This document shows positions 15,728 to 24,946 of a DNA stretch of 46,006 nt, piece by piece; the stretch's first letter is position 1; each line of letters starts with the position of its first letter. The notes under the pieces are model-generated. The model was not told the origin of the DNA. It made no database searches and worked only from the letters and a program-made list of their open reading frames with translations. Position numbers and translations under genes: made by a program. This stretch comes from Anaerolineae bacterium (GTDB lineage: Bacteria > Chloroflexota > Anaerolineae > B4-G1): assembly GCA_016783285.1 (NCBI GenBank), contig JADHWW010000106.1, positions 1-46,006 on the forward strand, in the 5' to 3' direction.

Positions 15728-16894
15728 ATGAGGCATAGGCAGGTCAGGGCCATTATCGACGGAACTGTATACACTCCCGATGAGGTCATCGCGCCGGGCG
15801 TGGTGCTCATAGAGGGAAGCACCATCAAGGCCGTGGGGCCGGCCAGTGCAACGCCGGTGCCACCCGAAGCCGAACTCGTCGAGGCGGGCGGTATGGCAGT
15901 GGTGCCCGGCTTCATTGACGTACACGTGCACGGCCTGATGGGTCACGATGCAATGGGGGCGGACCTCGCTCAGGTGATCCGTGACCTGCCCGCCTTTGGT
16001 GTGACCGCCTTTCTTGGCACCACTCTGACGTTGCCCCGTGATGAGACCTTTGCCAGTCTGGAAGCGATGGTCGAAGTCCTGGGTGCACCGCCGCCCGGTG
16101 CCCGGTGCTTGGGCATTCACCTGGAGGGGCCGTTCCTGTCCCCGACCCGGCCTGGAATGGCCACATCTGACTGGTTTGAGCCGCTGAACTGGGGGAGTTT
16201 CCGGGCGTTTCAGCAGGAAGCCGGGGGCCGTATCCGCATGATCACCTTTGCCCCAGAAGTGGGTGAGGCGATGGACTGTATCCCGCGCCTGATCGAGGCG
16301 GGCGTCGTCCCCGTCATCGGCCATTCCAATGCGACCTTTGAGCAGGTGGCCGAGGCGGTGCAGTTGGGGCTTGCGCACGCCACCCATACCTTCAATGCCA
16401 TGCGCCCGCTACACCACCGCGAGCCTGGCGTCGTGGGAGCCGTGATGTACTTCGACGAGATCGTGGCCCAGTTGATCGCCGACGGCGTGCACGTTCATCC
16501 GGCGGTGATGGCGATCTTGTTGCGGGTCAAGGGAGTGAAGCGGGTGGCATTGGTGAGCGACGCTTCCCCGCTGGCAGGGCTGCCCGACGGGGAATATGAG
16601 TGGGAGCACAAGCCGGTCTTCGTCCGGGGCGGATCCTGCCGGCTGGCGGACGGCACTATCGCCGGGGCGCATGCGCTGTTGGACACTGGTGTGCGCAATC
16701 TGGTCAACCTGGTGGGGCTGCCGTTGGAACAAGCACTGGTTCCAGCCACCTGTGTCCCGGCTGACGTGTTGAGGCTGCGCAAGGGCCGCCTGGCGCCCGG
16801 CTACGACGCCGATGTCGTGTTGCTGGATAGAGCATTACAGGCCGCTCTAACCATCGTCGGTGGGGAGGAAATGTTCCGGCGCGAGGGGATGTGA
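15728..16894 (+). CDS. nagA: N-acetylglucosamine-6-phosphate deacetylase
   Basis: This 388-residue amidohydrolase converts GlcNAc-6-P to GlcN-6-P plus acetate, in cell-wall amino-sugar recycling and chitin or GlcNAc use. It shows the family's metal motif HVHG (66-69), IHLEGPF with metal-ligand Glu133, the GHSNATFEQ and HATHTFNAM metal-His segments, and LVSDASPLAG with the catalytic Asp. The C-terminal PADVLRLRKGRLAPGYDADVV is typical. A GAGGAG lies about 12 nt before the ATG at 15728. It is divergent from xerD. The GlcN-6-P product would be used by a SIS-type deaminase; a SIS gene (33157-34350) is present in this window but broken. The adjacent GntR gene has its own promoter. Confidence 0.93.
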   Translation: MRHRQVRAIIDGTVYTPDEVIAPGVVLIEGSTIKAVGPASATPVPPEAELVEAGGMAVVPGFIDVHVHGLMGHDAMGADLAQVIRDLPAFGVTAFLGTTLTLPRDETFASLEAMVEVLGAPPPGARCLGIHLEGPFLSPTRPGMATSDWFEPLNWGSFRAFQQEAGGRIRMITFAPEVGEAMDCIPRLIEAGVVPVIGHSNATFEQVAEAVQLGLAHATHTFNAMRPLHHREPGVVGAVMYFDEIVAQLIADGVHVHPAVMAILLRVKGVKRVALVSDASPLAGLPDGEYEWEHKPVFVRGGSCRLADGTIAGAHALLDTGVRNLVNLVGLPLEQALVPATCVPADVLRLRKGRLAPGYDADVVLLDRALQAALTIVGGEEMFRREGM

Positions 16895-17064
16895 GATACC
16901 CTTGCCAAAGCAGCCAATCTCATCGGTGTGGCTGCGGAACTCGCAGAAGAAAAGTTGCAGCAGGTTCGAGGTGCTGATCAAACGCTTGTGAGGAAAAGAT
17001 CCCCGCCGGTATCTATTTCAAAGCGGCATGGTTGCTGTTCATCCCATACGGAAGAATGAGGTAT

Positions 17065-17093
17065 TGACACCTGCGCCAGACTGTAGTAGAATT
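17065..17093 (+). promoter_or_regulatory. Promoter of the GntR-family regulator gene
   Basis: A consensus-like promoter: perfect TTGACA (17065-17070), a 17-nt spacer and TAGAAT (17088-17093, 5 of 6 bases). It is the best sigma-70-type promoter in the window and stands about 90 nt before the GntR start. The stretch 16895-17064 between nagA and this promoter shows no gene that can be supported. Confidence 0.7.
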
Positions 17094-17182
17094 ACCATAG
17101 CACCATACCACTGGTTTATCGTTGTCTTAGCCACGCAGATATTGTGAGAATCTTTGGTGTCTCTTTTTTGAGGGGGCAGTCT

Positions 17183-17941
17183 GTGACCTTGCGAAAGACC
17201 TCTTGCCCGCTGCACCTTCAAGTGCAAGAGAATCTTGGTAGGTTGATCACCTCAGGCGAGTGGCAACCGGGCACCAAACTTTCTTCCGAAAGGAAGTTAA
17301 GCCAACAGTTGGGCGTAAGCCGTGTGACTGTCCGCCAGGCCATCTCGGCTTTGGAGGAGGCAGGCCTTCTTCACCGAGTTCAGGGTAAAGGAACCTTTGT
17401 CGCCAGGCCCAAGATCAAGGTAGACGCCCGTGATTTGATCAGTTTCACCTCTAGCATGCTGCGGCGCGGGATTTGTCCCTCGGCGCGCGTACTCGACTTC
17501 AGCCGTATCCATGCCAGTCGCCAGGTAGCCGAGGCTCTGGGCGCCGAAGTGGGCTACCAGGTCTATCGGGTGCGCCGGTTGCGCCTGGCGAATAATATGC
17601 CTTTCGTTATCGAACTTTCATACTTCCCGTGCGATCTGTACCTCGGCTTGGAGGCAGTGGATCTGGCGACGGTCTCTATCCGTCGCTTGTGTGAAGAGAT
17701 GGGCATTCGGCTTAAGAGAGTGTATCAGACCCTGGGGGCGGTCGTAGCCACGGAAGAGGAAGCCCAGATTCTGGCAGTGGAGCCGGGCTTTCCATTGATG
17801 CTTATTGAACGCCGTGGCTATGACGTGGAGGGACAGGCGGTGGAGTTTTCGAAGGACCTCTATCGGGGTGATTGTAGCTGCGTCATTTCTGACCTGGAAC
17901 TGTGTGAAGGGACGAATTCTTGTATCCTCTCAACAAGTTGA
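17183..17941 (+). CDS. GntR-family (HutC/UTRA) transcriptional regulator
   Basis: This 252-residue regulator has an N-terminal winged helix-turn-helix (about 8-75: LHLQVQENLGRLI, PGTKLSSERKLSQQLGVSRV, TVRQAISALEEAGLLHRVQG, KGTFVARP). A C-terminal UTRA effector-binding domain follows (about 90-245), of the HutC subfamily. The GTG at 17183 is preferred to an earlier in-frame GTG (17144) because GAGGGGG lies 7 nt upstream. UTRA domains bind small metabolites such as phosphosugars or amino-acid derivatives. The gene is followed after 110 bp by a co-directional ABC transporter and catabolic cluster, which it probably controls; proximity to nagA makes amino-sugar phosphate an alternative effector. 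Both links are inferred from position. Confidence 0.9.
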   Translation: MTLRKTSCPLHLQVQENLGRLITSGEWQPGTKLSSERKLSQQLGVSRVTVRQAISALEEAGLLHRVQGKGTFVARPKIKVDARDLISFTSSMLRRGICPSARVLDFSRIHASRQVAEALGAEVGYQVYRVRRLRLANNMPFVIELSYFPCDLYLGLEAVDLATVSIRRLCEEMGIRLKRVYQTLGAVVATEEEAQILAVEPGFPLMLIERRGYDVEGQAVEFSKDLYRGDCSCVISDLELCEGTNSCILSTS

Positions 17942-18051
17942 CCGCTCGCTATCTACCGAGGAAAGGAGGTGCTCATAAGACTTAGAGAATGTGATCCGAA
18001 CTTCCAGTCAAGTACACATATCTGATGACATATCATGAAAGGAGAAGAGAA

Positions 18052-20196
18052 ATGTACAAGAATAACATAATGCGCCTGGCCGCTGTGATGATGCTGATCA
18101 CTTTGGTGCTCGGTGCCTGCGCGCAACCGACGCCCGAACCCACAGTCGAGCTGCCAGCGATCCCTACTGAGGAGCCCGCTGAGGAGCCCGCTGAAGAGCC
18201 TGCCGGGGAGCCTACTGAGGAGCCTGTCGAGGAGCCTGAGGTGACAGGGTGTCCGGCGGTCACAGTGGCGGATCCGATGGGCGTCCCCGAAGGCGAGTGG
18301 CCGCAGCAGTATGAACTCGCAGAGTACGAATCGCTCGCCGGCTGCGAAATGGTGTTCACCAGTAGAGCGGAATTCCATCCAGACCTGTGGACCCACGGCC
18401 ATCTGGACGGAGATCTGCCCCCGCTTGAAGAGCGGCTGCCCGAAGAGCCGATGGTTGTCCAGCCGTATGACGAGATTGGACAGTACGGCGGCAGGGCGCG
18501 CTGGGTCTCGCTTGGGCCAGAGAGCGGCAACTCCGAGTTCCTCAGCGCGCGACACGTGAATATCGTGCGCTTTCTGGACGATATGCAGACCATTGTGCCG
18601 AACGTCGCCAAGTCTTATGAGTGGAACGACGACTTCACGGAGATCACCTTCGTGCTGAGAAAAGGGCACAAGTGGTCGGACGGCCATCCTTTCACCGTTG
18701 ATGACATGCTCTTCTGGTATGATGACATCATGCTCAACGAGGAGCTGTACCCCGAAGTGCCAAGCTACCTTGTTTACGGGGGCGAGCCGATGCAGATGGA
18801 AAAGATAGACGACGTAACCGTCAAGATCCACTTCGCCGCACCGGCACAGGGGTTCACCATCATGATGGCCACGGCGTATTACCAGCCCTGGCGTCCGAAA
18901 CACTTTTACATGGACAAGCACCTCAAATACAACCCGGACGTCGCCGAGGTAGCGGAGGCGGAGGGGTACACAGACTGGGTGGAGTACTTTTTCTCCTGGT
19001 TTGGCCAGTGGCAGGACGCCGTCCACCGCTTTGGCGTGCCCAAGCTCGAATCCCACATCCTGGTGGAAGAGACGACAGAGTACAAGGTCTTTGCTGCCAA
19101 CCCCTACTACTACAAGGTTGACACGACCGGACAGCAGTTGCCGTACATTGATGAGCAATATCAGTCCTATGCGCCTGACAAAGAGCTCATCGAGCTAAAG
19201 ATCATCAACGGTGAGGTGGACCAGAAAGCCCAATCGCTCCAGATTGCGAGCCTCCCGCTGTACAAGGAACACGAGGAAGACGGCAACTACTCGATCCAAC
19301 TGCCGCCTGGCGCGGACAATGGTCGCATCTACACCTTCAACTGTACTCACCAGGATCCGGTCTTGCGTGAGATCTTCCAGAACCCCAAATTCAGTCAGGC
19401 GATGTCTCTGGCGATGGACCGCGATGAGATCAACCAGGTACTCTGTTTTGGCCTATGCGAGCCGAGGCAGGGCATCCCTGTGCATCCGACGGCCTCGTTT
19501 GCCAAGCCGGAGTGGTTCACCTATATGACCGAGTACGATCCGGAACAGGCCAACGCGTTGCTGGATGAGATCGGGCTGGACCAGAGGGACGCAGAGGGAT
19601 GGCGCCTGCGACCGGACGGCAAGAGGCTGGTCATCTTTAACGTGTATCTCCTGCAGACAGGAAATGTGGCCCTGCATGAGCTGACGAAAGAGTACTGGGA
19701 AGATGTCGGAGTCAAAGTAGAGCTGAAAGAGGTCAGTTCGGAAGCCTACCGCACTATGGTTTCCAGCAACGAGCACGACGTGGCCACCTTTACTAGCGGC
19801 ATGACCATCGAACCAGCTCTCTACGCCAACCCGTTCCGCCTCTATCCGCCCTTCGGCGATCGTGCCCTGGAGCCCCTATGCGGCGCTGAATGGTTCGATT
19901 ACTGGGCGTCAGACGGAGCATCGGGCACGGAGCCGGACGCCGACACATTGGCGCTCTTCGACCTCACGGACCAATGGAAATCGTCCCTGCCGGGGAGCGA
20001 GGAGTACGAGAGGCTGGGCCAGGAGATCGTCGAGATCCACAGGGATCACTTCTGGCAAGTCGGGACGATAAGCGACCCTCCGGCGGTCACCATCGTTCAT
20101 AACCGTCTGGGGAATACACCCCAATGGACCATCCAGGCCTGGGATTACTACCGGACGTACGCATTCCGGACCGATCAATGGTACATTAAGGAGTAG
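18052..20196 (+). CDS. ABC transporter substrate-binding lipoprotein, family 5 (oligopeptide-type)
   Basis: This 714-residue lipoprotein has signal peptide MYKNNIMRLAAVMMLITLVL ending in lipobox LGAC. An acidic spacer with PTE/EEPAEEP repeats follows, then a family 5 solute-binding domain (ITFVLRKGHKWSDGHPFTVDDMLFWYDDI, FSQAMSLAMDRDEINQVLCFGLCEPRQ, EYWEDVGVKVELKEV). At about 700 residues it is longer than classical DppA/OppA (about 540), like related proteins of Chloroflexota. AAGGAG 8 nt before the ATG at 18052 sets the start. It is first in the transporter operon; a 21-nt-loop hairpin in the 214-bp gap before the permease could raise its mRNA level. The substrate could be peptide, opine or sugar derivative and cannot be read from sequence. 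Confidence 0.92.
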   Translation: MYKNNIMRLAAVMMLITLVLGACAQPTPEPTVELPAIPTEEPAEEPAEEPAGEPTEEPVEEPEVTGCPAVTVADPMGVPEGEWPQQYELAEYESLAGCEMVFTSRAEFHPDLWTHGHLDGDLPPLEERLPEEPMVVQPYDEIGQYGGRARWVSLGPESGNSEFLSARHVNIVRFLDDMQTIVPNVAKSYEWNDDFTEITFVLRKGHKWSDGHPFTVDDMLFWYDDIMLNEELYPEVPSYLVYGGEPMQMEKIDDVTVKIHFAAPAQGFTIMMATAYYQPWRPKHFYMDKHLKYNPDVAEVAEAEGYTDWVEYFFSWFGQWQDAVHRFGVPKLESHILVEETTEYKVFAANPYYYKVDTTGQQLPYIDEQYQSYAPDKELIELKIINGEVDQKAQSLQIASLPLYKEHEEDGNYSIQLPPGADNGRIYTFNCTHQDPVLREIFQNPKFSQAMSLAMDRDEINQVLCFGLCEPRQGIPVHPTASFAKPEWFTYMTEYDPEQANALLDEIGLDQRDAEGWRLRPDGKRLVIFNVYLLQTGNVALHELTKEYWEDVGVKVELKEVSSEAYRTMVSSNEHDVATFTSGMTIEPALYANPFRLYPPFGDRALEPLCGAEWFDYWASDGASGTEPDADTLALFDLTDQWKSSLPGSEEYERLGQEIVEIHRDHFWQVGTISDPPAVTIVHNRLGNTPQWTIQAWDYYRTYAFRTDQWYIKE

Positions 20197-20298
20197 AATC
20201 CGGGATTGGCGGACCTGCAGGATCGCGTGTTGAACCCGGTAGAGACTGCCGGGGAGCACGACCACCTTGCAGGTCTAGCCAACCAGGTACTGGTCATC

Positions 20299-20339
20299 GG
20301 CCTGCTGGGCGGGGGGACGTTCCTCCCGGCCAGCAGGCC
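20299..20339 (+). promoter_or_regulatory. Intergenic RNA hairpin between SBP and permease genes
   Basis: A perfect 10-bp stem GGCCTGCTGG (20299-20308) / CCAGCAGGCC (20330-20339) encloses a loop that pairs further (GGGGGG with CCTCCC). No T-run follows. Such hairpins between binding-protein and permease genes often protect the upstream message or attenuate readthrough; that role is inferred. Confidence 0.55.
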
Positions 20340-20410
20340 ACCTCCAGAACCGCCGGACCGAAAACGAACCTCGCTTCCGTCCACGGGTTTCCGTGGGGTA
20401 GGAGAAAAAA

Positions 20411-21406
20411 ATGGCAAAATTCATACTGCGTCGTTTTTTAATCATGGTCGTCATGCTGGCACTGCTTTCCATCGTCGTTTTCATCATCCTCGAACTTCCG
20501 CCCGGCGACTACGCGGAGCGCCACGTGTTCAGGCTTAGAACGCTGGGCATATTCGTGACGAATGAGGAGTTGGAAGCCTTCCGCCACCAGTATGGGCTCG
20601 ACCGTCCGTGGCCGGAGCGGTACTGGCGCTGGGTAAAAAACATCGTTCTACATGGAAATTTTGGCCAGTCCCTTATGTATCGTTTGCCGGTAACTGAAGT
20701 CATCGGCGAGCGGCTCGGCTTCACAGCGATTCTGGCGGTCGCTGCGTTGATCTTTACGTATGGTCTGGCAATCCCGATCGGGATCTACTCGGCTGTGCGC
20801 CAGTATTCCATGGGAGACTATGCTTTCACAGTGCTCGGCTACATCGGTATGGCCGTGCCGAATTTCCTGCTGGCGCTTGTCCTCATGTACATCAGCGTCA
20901 TGGTTTTTGGCAGCAACGTGGGCGGGCTGTTTTCCCCGGAGTACCTGGAAGCATCCTGGAGTTGGGCGCGGTTCGTTGACATGCTCAAGCATCTCTGGGT
21001 TCCGGCGATCGTTCTGGGCACTGCTGGAACAGCCTTCCAGATTCGGACGATGCGGGCCACCCTGCTCGACGAGAAGAACAAGCTGTACGTCACGGCCGCG
21101 CGCGCCAAAGGGCTTTCTGAGGGGCGGTTGCTGATGAAGTATCCGGTACGGGTGGCGCTGAACCCGATTGTCAGCACCATCGGTTGGGAACTGACCGCCA
21201 TCATCTCTGGTGCGCCAATCGTCGCCTTTGTGCTTGCCCTGCCTGACACCGGTCCGTTGTTCCTGAAGGCTTTGATGGATCAGGATGTCTATATGGCTGG
21301 GGCTATGCTGCTGATGTATTCGGCCTTGACGATCCTGGGGACGTTTCTTTCCGATGTCATGTTGGCCGTGTTGGACCCCCGCGTCAGGCAAGGGGAGAGG
21401 GTATAA
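20411..21406 (+). CDS. ABC transporter permease, DppB/OppB type
   Basis: This 331-residue inner-membrane permease has an N-terminal helix (RFLIMVVMLALLSIVVFIILELPPGDY), the family's LDRPWPERYWRWVKNIVLHGNFGQS periplasmic region and about five further helices. The EAA-type cytoplasmic loop (YVTAARAKGLSEGRLLMKYPVRVALNPIV) contacts the ATPase subunits. Length and motifs match DppB/OppB proteins. The start follows a GGGGTAGGAG ribosome-binding region. It forms the transport pore with the second permease, whose ATG is one base after this gene's stop. Confidence 0.95.
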   Translation: MAKFILRRFLIMVVMLALLSIVVFIILELPPGDYAERHVFRLRTLGIFVTNEELEAFRHQYGLDRPWPERYWRWVKNIVLHGNFGQSLMYRLPVTEVIGERLGFTAILAVAALIFTYGLAIPIGIYSAVRQYSMGDYAFTVLGYIGMAVPNFLLALVLMYISVMVFGSNVGGLFSPEYLEASWSWARFVDMLKHLWVPAIVLGTAGTAFQIRTMRATLLDEKNKLYVTAARAKGLSEGRLLMKYPVRVALNPIVSTIGWELTAIISGAPIVAFVLALPDTGPLFLKALMDQDVYMAGAMLLMYSALTILGTFLSDVMLAVLDPRVRQGERV

Positions 21407-21407
21407 G

Positions 21408-22571
21408 ATGGCAGAAGCGACTAAAATGACACAGTTTCCTGCACCTGCGAAGTTCAAAGGGAGGAAGGTTCGAACAGAAGAGGAAGAGATCAAGTATTAT
21501 ACCGCGACTCAATTCCAGTTGATGTGGTGGAAGTTCAGGAAGCATCGTCTGGCGCTTCTTGGCACCACCCTCCTGGGCCTCTTTTTTGTGATTGTCCTGT
21601 TTTGCGAGTTTCTCGCTCCGCTGGATCCATTCACCCGCAATAGCAGTTACATCTTTGGACCTCCGCAGAAATTACGCTTTGTCGATGAGGAAGGCGCCTT
21701 CCACCTGCGCCCCTTTGTCTACGGTGTGACCAACCGACTTAACCCTGAGACCTTCGAGTTGGAGGTTATGGAGGACACCTCCACGATGTTGCCAGTGCGT
21801 TTCTTCGTGAGAGGAGATCCCTATAAGTTCTGGGGGCTGATTAAGACCGACATCCATTTGTTCGGCCTTGAGGACGGGTTCCTCCACCTGTTCGGTACGG
21901 ATAAACTGGGGCGGGATCTCTTGTCGCGCATCTTGCTTGGCACGCGCATCTCGCTTTCGATCGGCGTGATTGGCCAGTTGATTGCCTTCTTCCTGGGGTT
22001 GGGCATCGGTGGCGTGTCTGGTTTCTTCGGCGGATTGGTGGACGACGTCATCCAGCGTTTCATCGAATTCATCCGCTCCATACCGACGCTGCCGCTTTGG
22101 ATGGCCCTGGCCGCAGCATTGCCCAAGGAATGGCCACCCATGAGGGTCTACTTTGCGATCACTCTGATCCTGGGCTTTCTTGGATGGACGAACCTGGCCC
22201 GGCGGATCCGGGGCAAGTTATTGTCGCTGCGAGAAGAGGACTTCGTCATCGCGGCGAAGATCGCCGGCAGCAGCGATGCGCGCATCATCGGCCGGCACAT
22301 GCTGCCTACCTTTCTGAGCTACATCATCGTTGACATCTCGATTTCGTTCCCCTACATGATCCTGGGCGAGACTTCGCTGAGTTTCATCGGGCTGGGGCTC
22401 CGCCCTCCGGTCGTCAGTTGGGGCGTGCTGCTGCACGAAGCGCAGAACATCAAGGCGATTGCGATGCATCCGTGGTTGTTCGCCCCCGTTGTGTTCGTGG
22501 TCCTGTCCGTGCTGGCGTTCAGTTTCGTCGGCGACGGGATGCGTGACGCGGCGGACCCTTATTCGAAGTGA
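21408..22571 (+). CDS. ABC transporter permease, DppC/OppC type
   Basis: This 387-residue second pore subunit has an N-terminal cytoplasmic region, the first helix (LALLGTTLLGLFFVIVLFCEFLAPLDP) and a long periplasmic insertion with the HLFGTDKLGRDLLSRILLGTRISLS family signature. The EAA loop is DFVIAAKIAGSSDARIIGRHMLPTFLSY, and the end is LAFSFVGDGMRDAADPYSK, a near-universal DppC/OppC C-terminus. It is longer than classical DppC (about 300) because of the periplasmic insert (about residues 70-150), as in related large transporters. The ATG at 21408 is one base after the permease-1 stop, preceded by a GGGGAGAGGG ribosome-binding site. Confidence 0.95.
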   Translation: MAEATKMTQFPAPAKFKGRKVRTEEEEIKYYTATQFQLMWWKFRKHRLALLGTTLLGLFFVIVLFCEFLAPLDPFTRNSSYIFGPPQKLRFVDEEGAFHLRPFVYGVTNRLNPETFELEVMEDTSTMLPVRFFVRGDPYKFWGLIKTDIHLFGLEDGFLHLFGTDKLGRDLLSRILLGTRISLSIGVIGQLIAFFLGLGIGGVSGFFGGLVDDVIQRFIEFIRSIPTLPLWMALAAALPKEWPPMRVYFAITLILGFLGWTNLARRIRGKLLSLREEDFVIAAKIAGSSDARIIGRHMLPTFLSYIIVDISISFPYMILGETSLSFIGLGLRPPVVSWGVLLHEAQNIKAIAMHPWLFAPVVFVVLSVLAFSFVGDGMRDAADPYSK

Positions 22572-22578
22572 GGCAGTG

Positions 22579-23628
22579 ATGGTGATGGACAATAACAATA
22601 ACAATAATAATGACCTGCTGCTTGAGGTAAAAGACCTGCGAGTGTCGTTCCCCCTGGACGAGGGCATGGTGCGGGCCGTTGAAGGTGTTGACCTCTCCAT
22701 CAAGCCCAGGCAAGTGATGGGAGTCGTCGGCGAGAGCGGCTGCGGCAAGACCGTCACCGCCCAATCAATCATGCGCATCATTCCTCGCCCCGGTAGAATA
22801 GATGCCGGGCAAATCCTCTTTCACCGTTCTGAGGATCGGTCCAGGTATGGCACGATCGATATGATAGATCTAGCGCAATTGAATCCCACGGGAAGGCAGA
22901 TCCGCGGGATCCGGGGCAAAGAGATCGCGATGATCTTCCAGGAGCCGATGAGTTCCTTCTCGCCATTGCACACGATCGGCAATCAGGTCATGGAGGCGAT
23001 TCTGCTTCATCAGGACGTGGATAAGACACAAGCGCGCGCCATGACTATCGAAATGCTAGACAGGGTTGGCATCCCCGACTCGGCGCAGCGCGTAGACCAG
23101 TATGCACACGAGTTCTCCGGCGGAATGCGGCAGCGGGCGATGATCGCGATGGCGCTCAGTTGCAACCCGGCGCTGCTGATCGCTGACGAGCCGACCACCG
23201 CGCTCGACGTGACGATCCAGGCACAAATCCTCAATCTGATGAGGGACCTGCAGCAGGAGTTCGGGATGGCCATCATGTTCATCACCCATAACCTGGGTGT
23301 GATCGCGCAAATCGCTGACGAGGTGGCGATCATGTACCTTGGCAGGGTGGTGGAGCATGGGTCTGTGCGCGAGATTTTTCACAACCCTCAGCATCCCTAC
23401 ACCTTTAACCTGTTGCGGGCCATTCCCTGCATTGGCAAAACGTCTGGGCAGCGGCTGGTTTCGATCCAGGGCGTGGTTCCAAGTCCCTTTGAACGGCCGC
23501 CGGGCTGTGCGTTTCACCCCCGGTGCGAGCAGATGATCGCAGGGCGCTGCGACGTGGACGTTCCGAGTGTAACCCGGTTGGAGAACGATCACACTGTGGC
23601 CTGTTTTCTCTACGAGCAGGGTGAATAG
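22579..23628 (+). CDS. ABC transporter ATPase, DppD/OppD type
   Basis: This 349-residue ATPase of the dipeptide/oligopeptide class has Walker A GESGCGKT, signature SGGMRQR, Walker B LLIADEPTTALD and switch His in FITHNLG. The OppD/F C-terminal extension (CAFHPRCEQMIAGRCDVDVP) carries the Cys residues that in relatives hold an iron-sulfur cluster. After the start (ATG 22579) the protein has an unusual run of seven Asn residues (codons alternate AAT/AAC) before the conserved region. It lies 7 nt after the permease-2 stop and works with the DppF-type ATPase as a heterodimer. Confidence 0.95.
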   Translation: MVMDNNNNNNNDLLLEVKDLRVSFPLDEGMVRAVEGVDLSIKPRQVMGVVGESGCGKTVTAQSIMRIIPRPGRIDAGQILFHRSEDRSRYGTIDMIDLAQLNPTGRQIRGIRGKEIAMIFQEPMSSFSPLHTIGNQVMEAILLHQDVDKTQARAMTIEMLDRVGIPDSAQRVDQYAHEFSGGMRQRAMIAMALSCNPALLIADEPTTALDVTIQAQILNLMRDLQQEFGMAIMFITHNLGVIAQIADEVAIMYLGRVVEHGSVREIFHNPQHPYTFNLLRAIPCIGKTSGQRLVSIQGVVPSPFERPPGCAFHPRCEQMIAGRCDVDVPSVTRLENDHTVACFLYEQGE

Positions 23629-23695
23629 AGACGAGACACCGCGTTCCTGTTTGAGGAGTTGGTGTGGGCTCCTGGCGACTTTTAGGAGATTGTGA

Positions 23696-24730
23696 ATGTC
23701 TGAACAAACCGTCAAGTTAATAGAAGTAAAAGGTCTGAAGAAGTACTTTCCCCTCCGACATGGGCTTTTTGGCACCGCAACCGGATCTGTGAGGGCCGTG
23801 GACGGGGTTAGTTTCTACATCGAGAAGGGGGAAACGCTGGGGTTGGTGGGAGAAAGTGGATCGGGCAAGACGACCACAGGCAGGACTATCCTCCGAGCGA
23901 TCGAGCCCACCGCTGGCCAGGTACTCTTCCAGCTCAGCGAAGGTGAAATCACAGATTTCACAGCACTGGGAGGCAAAGAACTGAGGGCCTTTAGAACCCA
24001 TGCGCAGATGATCTTCCAGGATCCGTATTCCTCGCTGAATCCGAGGATGACGGTCAGGGATATCATCGGCGAGCCGCTGGTTGCATGCAAGGTTGCCAAA
24101 GGGTCGGAGCTGGATGATCGTATCCGCGAGGTGGCACTCCACTGCCGGCTGAAAATCGAACACCTGCGGCGTTACCCCCACGCTTTTAGTGGTGGACAGC
24201 GACAACGCATTGGGATTGCACGCGCACTGGTGTTGAATCCTGAATTCATCGTATGTGATGAGCCGGTATCGGCACTGGACGTTTCCATCCAGGCGCAGAT
24301 CTTGAATCTGTTGAAGGATCTGCAGTCGGAGTTTGGTTTGACCTATCTCTTCATCGCGCATGATCTGAGCGTGGTCGAGCATGCGAGCGATAGGGTGGGG
24401 GTGATGTATCTGGGCCGGCTGGTGGAGATGTCTCCCACCGAGGAACTGTTCTATAACCCGATACATCCTTACACGGAAGCGTTGATGTCCGCCATTCCGG
24501 CGGCGGATCCAGACGACGTGATGCAGCCGCTGTTATTGACTGGCGAGATCCCTAATCCCTCCGATCCTCCCTCTGGCTGCTACTTTCACCCTCGCTGTCG
24601 CTACGCGGAAGAGATGTGCGAAACGACTGCACCTGAGTGGAAGGAATACAAGCCGGGCCATTTTGCGGCCTGTCACTTTGCAGGTACACTCGGTCTGAAA
24701 GGTGTGCGCAAGTCCAGTAGATTGCAGTAA
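23696..24730 (+). CDS. ABC transporter ATPase, DppF/OppF type
   Basis: This 344-residue second ATPase has Walker A GESGSGKTT, an QDPYSSLNPRM Q-loop, signature FSGGQRQRIGIARAL, Walker B FIVCDEPVSALD and switch His in FIAHDLS. The Cys-containing tail (GCYFHPRCRYAEEMCETTAPEW) is typical of OppF/DppF. A good AGGAG lies 7 nt before the ATG at 23696; the 67-nt gap after the first ATPase has no other features. It completes the five-gene transporter (binding protein, two permeases, two ATPases). Confidence 0.95.
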   Translation: MSEQTVKLIEVKGLKKYFPLRHGLFGTATGSVRAVDGVSFYIEKGETLGLVGESGSGKTTTGRTILRAIEPTAGQVLFQLSEGEITDFTALGGKELRAFRTHAQMIFQDPYSSLNPRMTVRDIIGEPLVACKVAKGSELDDRIREVALHCRLKIEHLRRYPHAFSGGQRQRIGIARALVLNPEFIVCDEPVSALDVSIQAQILNLLKDLQSEFGLTYLFIAHDLSVVEHASDRVGVMYLGRLVEMSPTEELFYNPIHPYTEALMSAIPAADPDDVMQPLLLTGEIPNPSDPPSGCYFHPRCRYAEEMCETTAPEWKEYKPGHFAACHFAGTLGLKGVRKSSRLQ

Positions 24731-24819
24731 GACGGCCAGCCCGATCAGTGGCCAGCGCCGGTTGGCTCTCCGGGAGGGCAATTGGTACATTACCAGTGAA
24801 ATCCTTGTACGTTGGGCAA

Positions 24820-24885
24820 GGGAGTAGGGAGTAGGAAGTAGGGAGTAATGCAGAATCTTCCCCATACTTCCTACTCCCTACTCCC
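24820..24885 (+). terminator. Long perfect hairpin after the transporter genes (possible terminator)
   Basis: A perfect 21-bp inverted repeat (24820-24840 and 24865-24885) built from GGGAGTA units surrounds a 24-nt loop and is followed by the T-rich CTTCTTTCTTGG. It could end or attenuate transcription between the transporter and the downstream catabolic genes, or be a mobile repeat. The rest of the 216-bp gap shows nothing supportable. Confidence 0.5.
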
Positions 24886-24946
24886 TACTTCTTTCTTGGT
24901 TCTGGCTTGTCAAGGTTAGGGATACGTAGGAACACAGGAGAGCAAA

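Noticed and set aside
16895..17064. Short open stretch after nagA reading DTLAKAANLIGVAAELAEEK
   Set aside because: It has no start codon or ribosome-binding site of its own and I could not tie it to a family; it may be a relic but is unsupported.
18000..18045. Repeated ACATATC near the binding-protein start as a GntR operator
   Set aside because: The two ACATATC copies are direct, not palindromic, and do not match a known HutC-type operator; the evidence is too weak to list.
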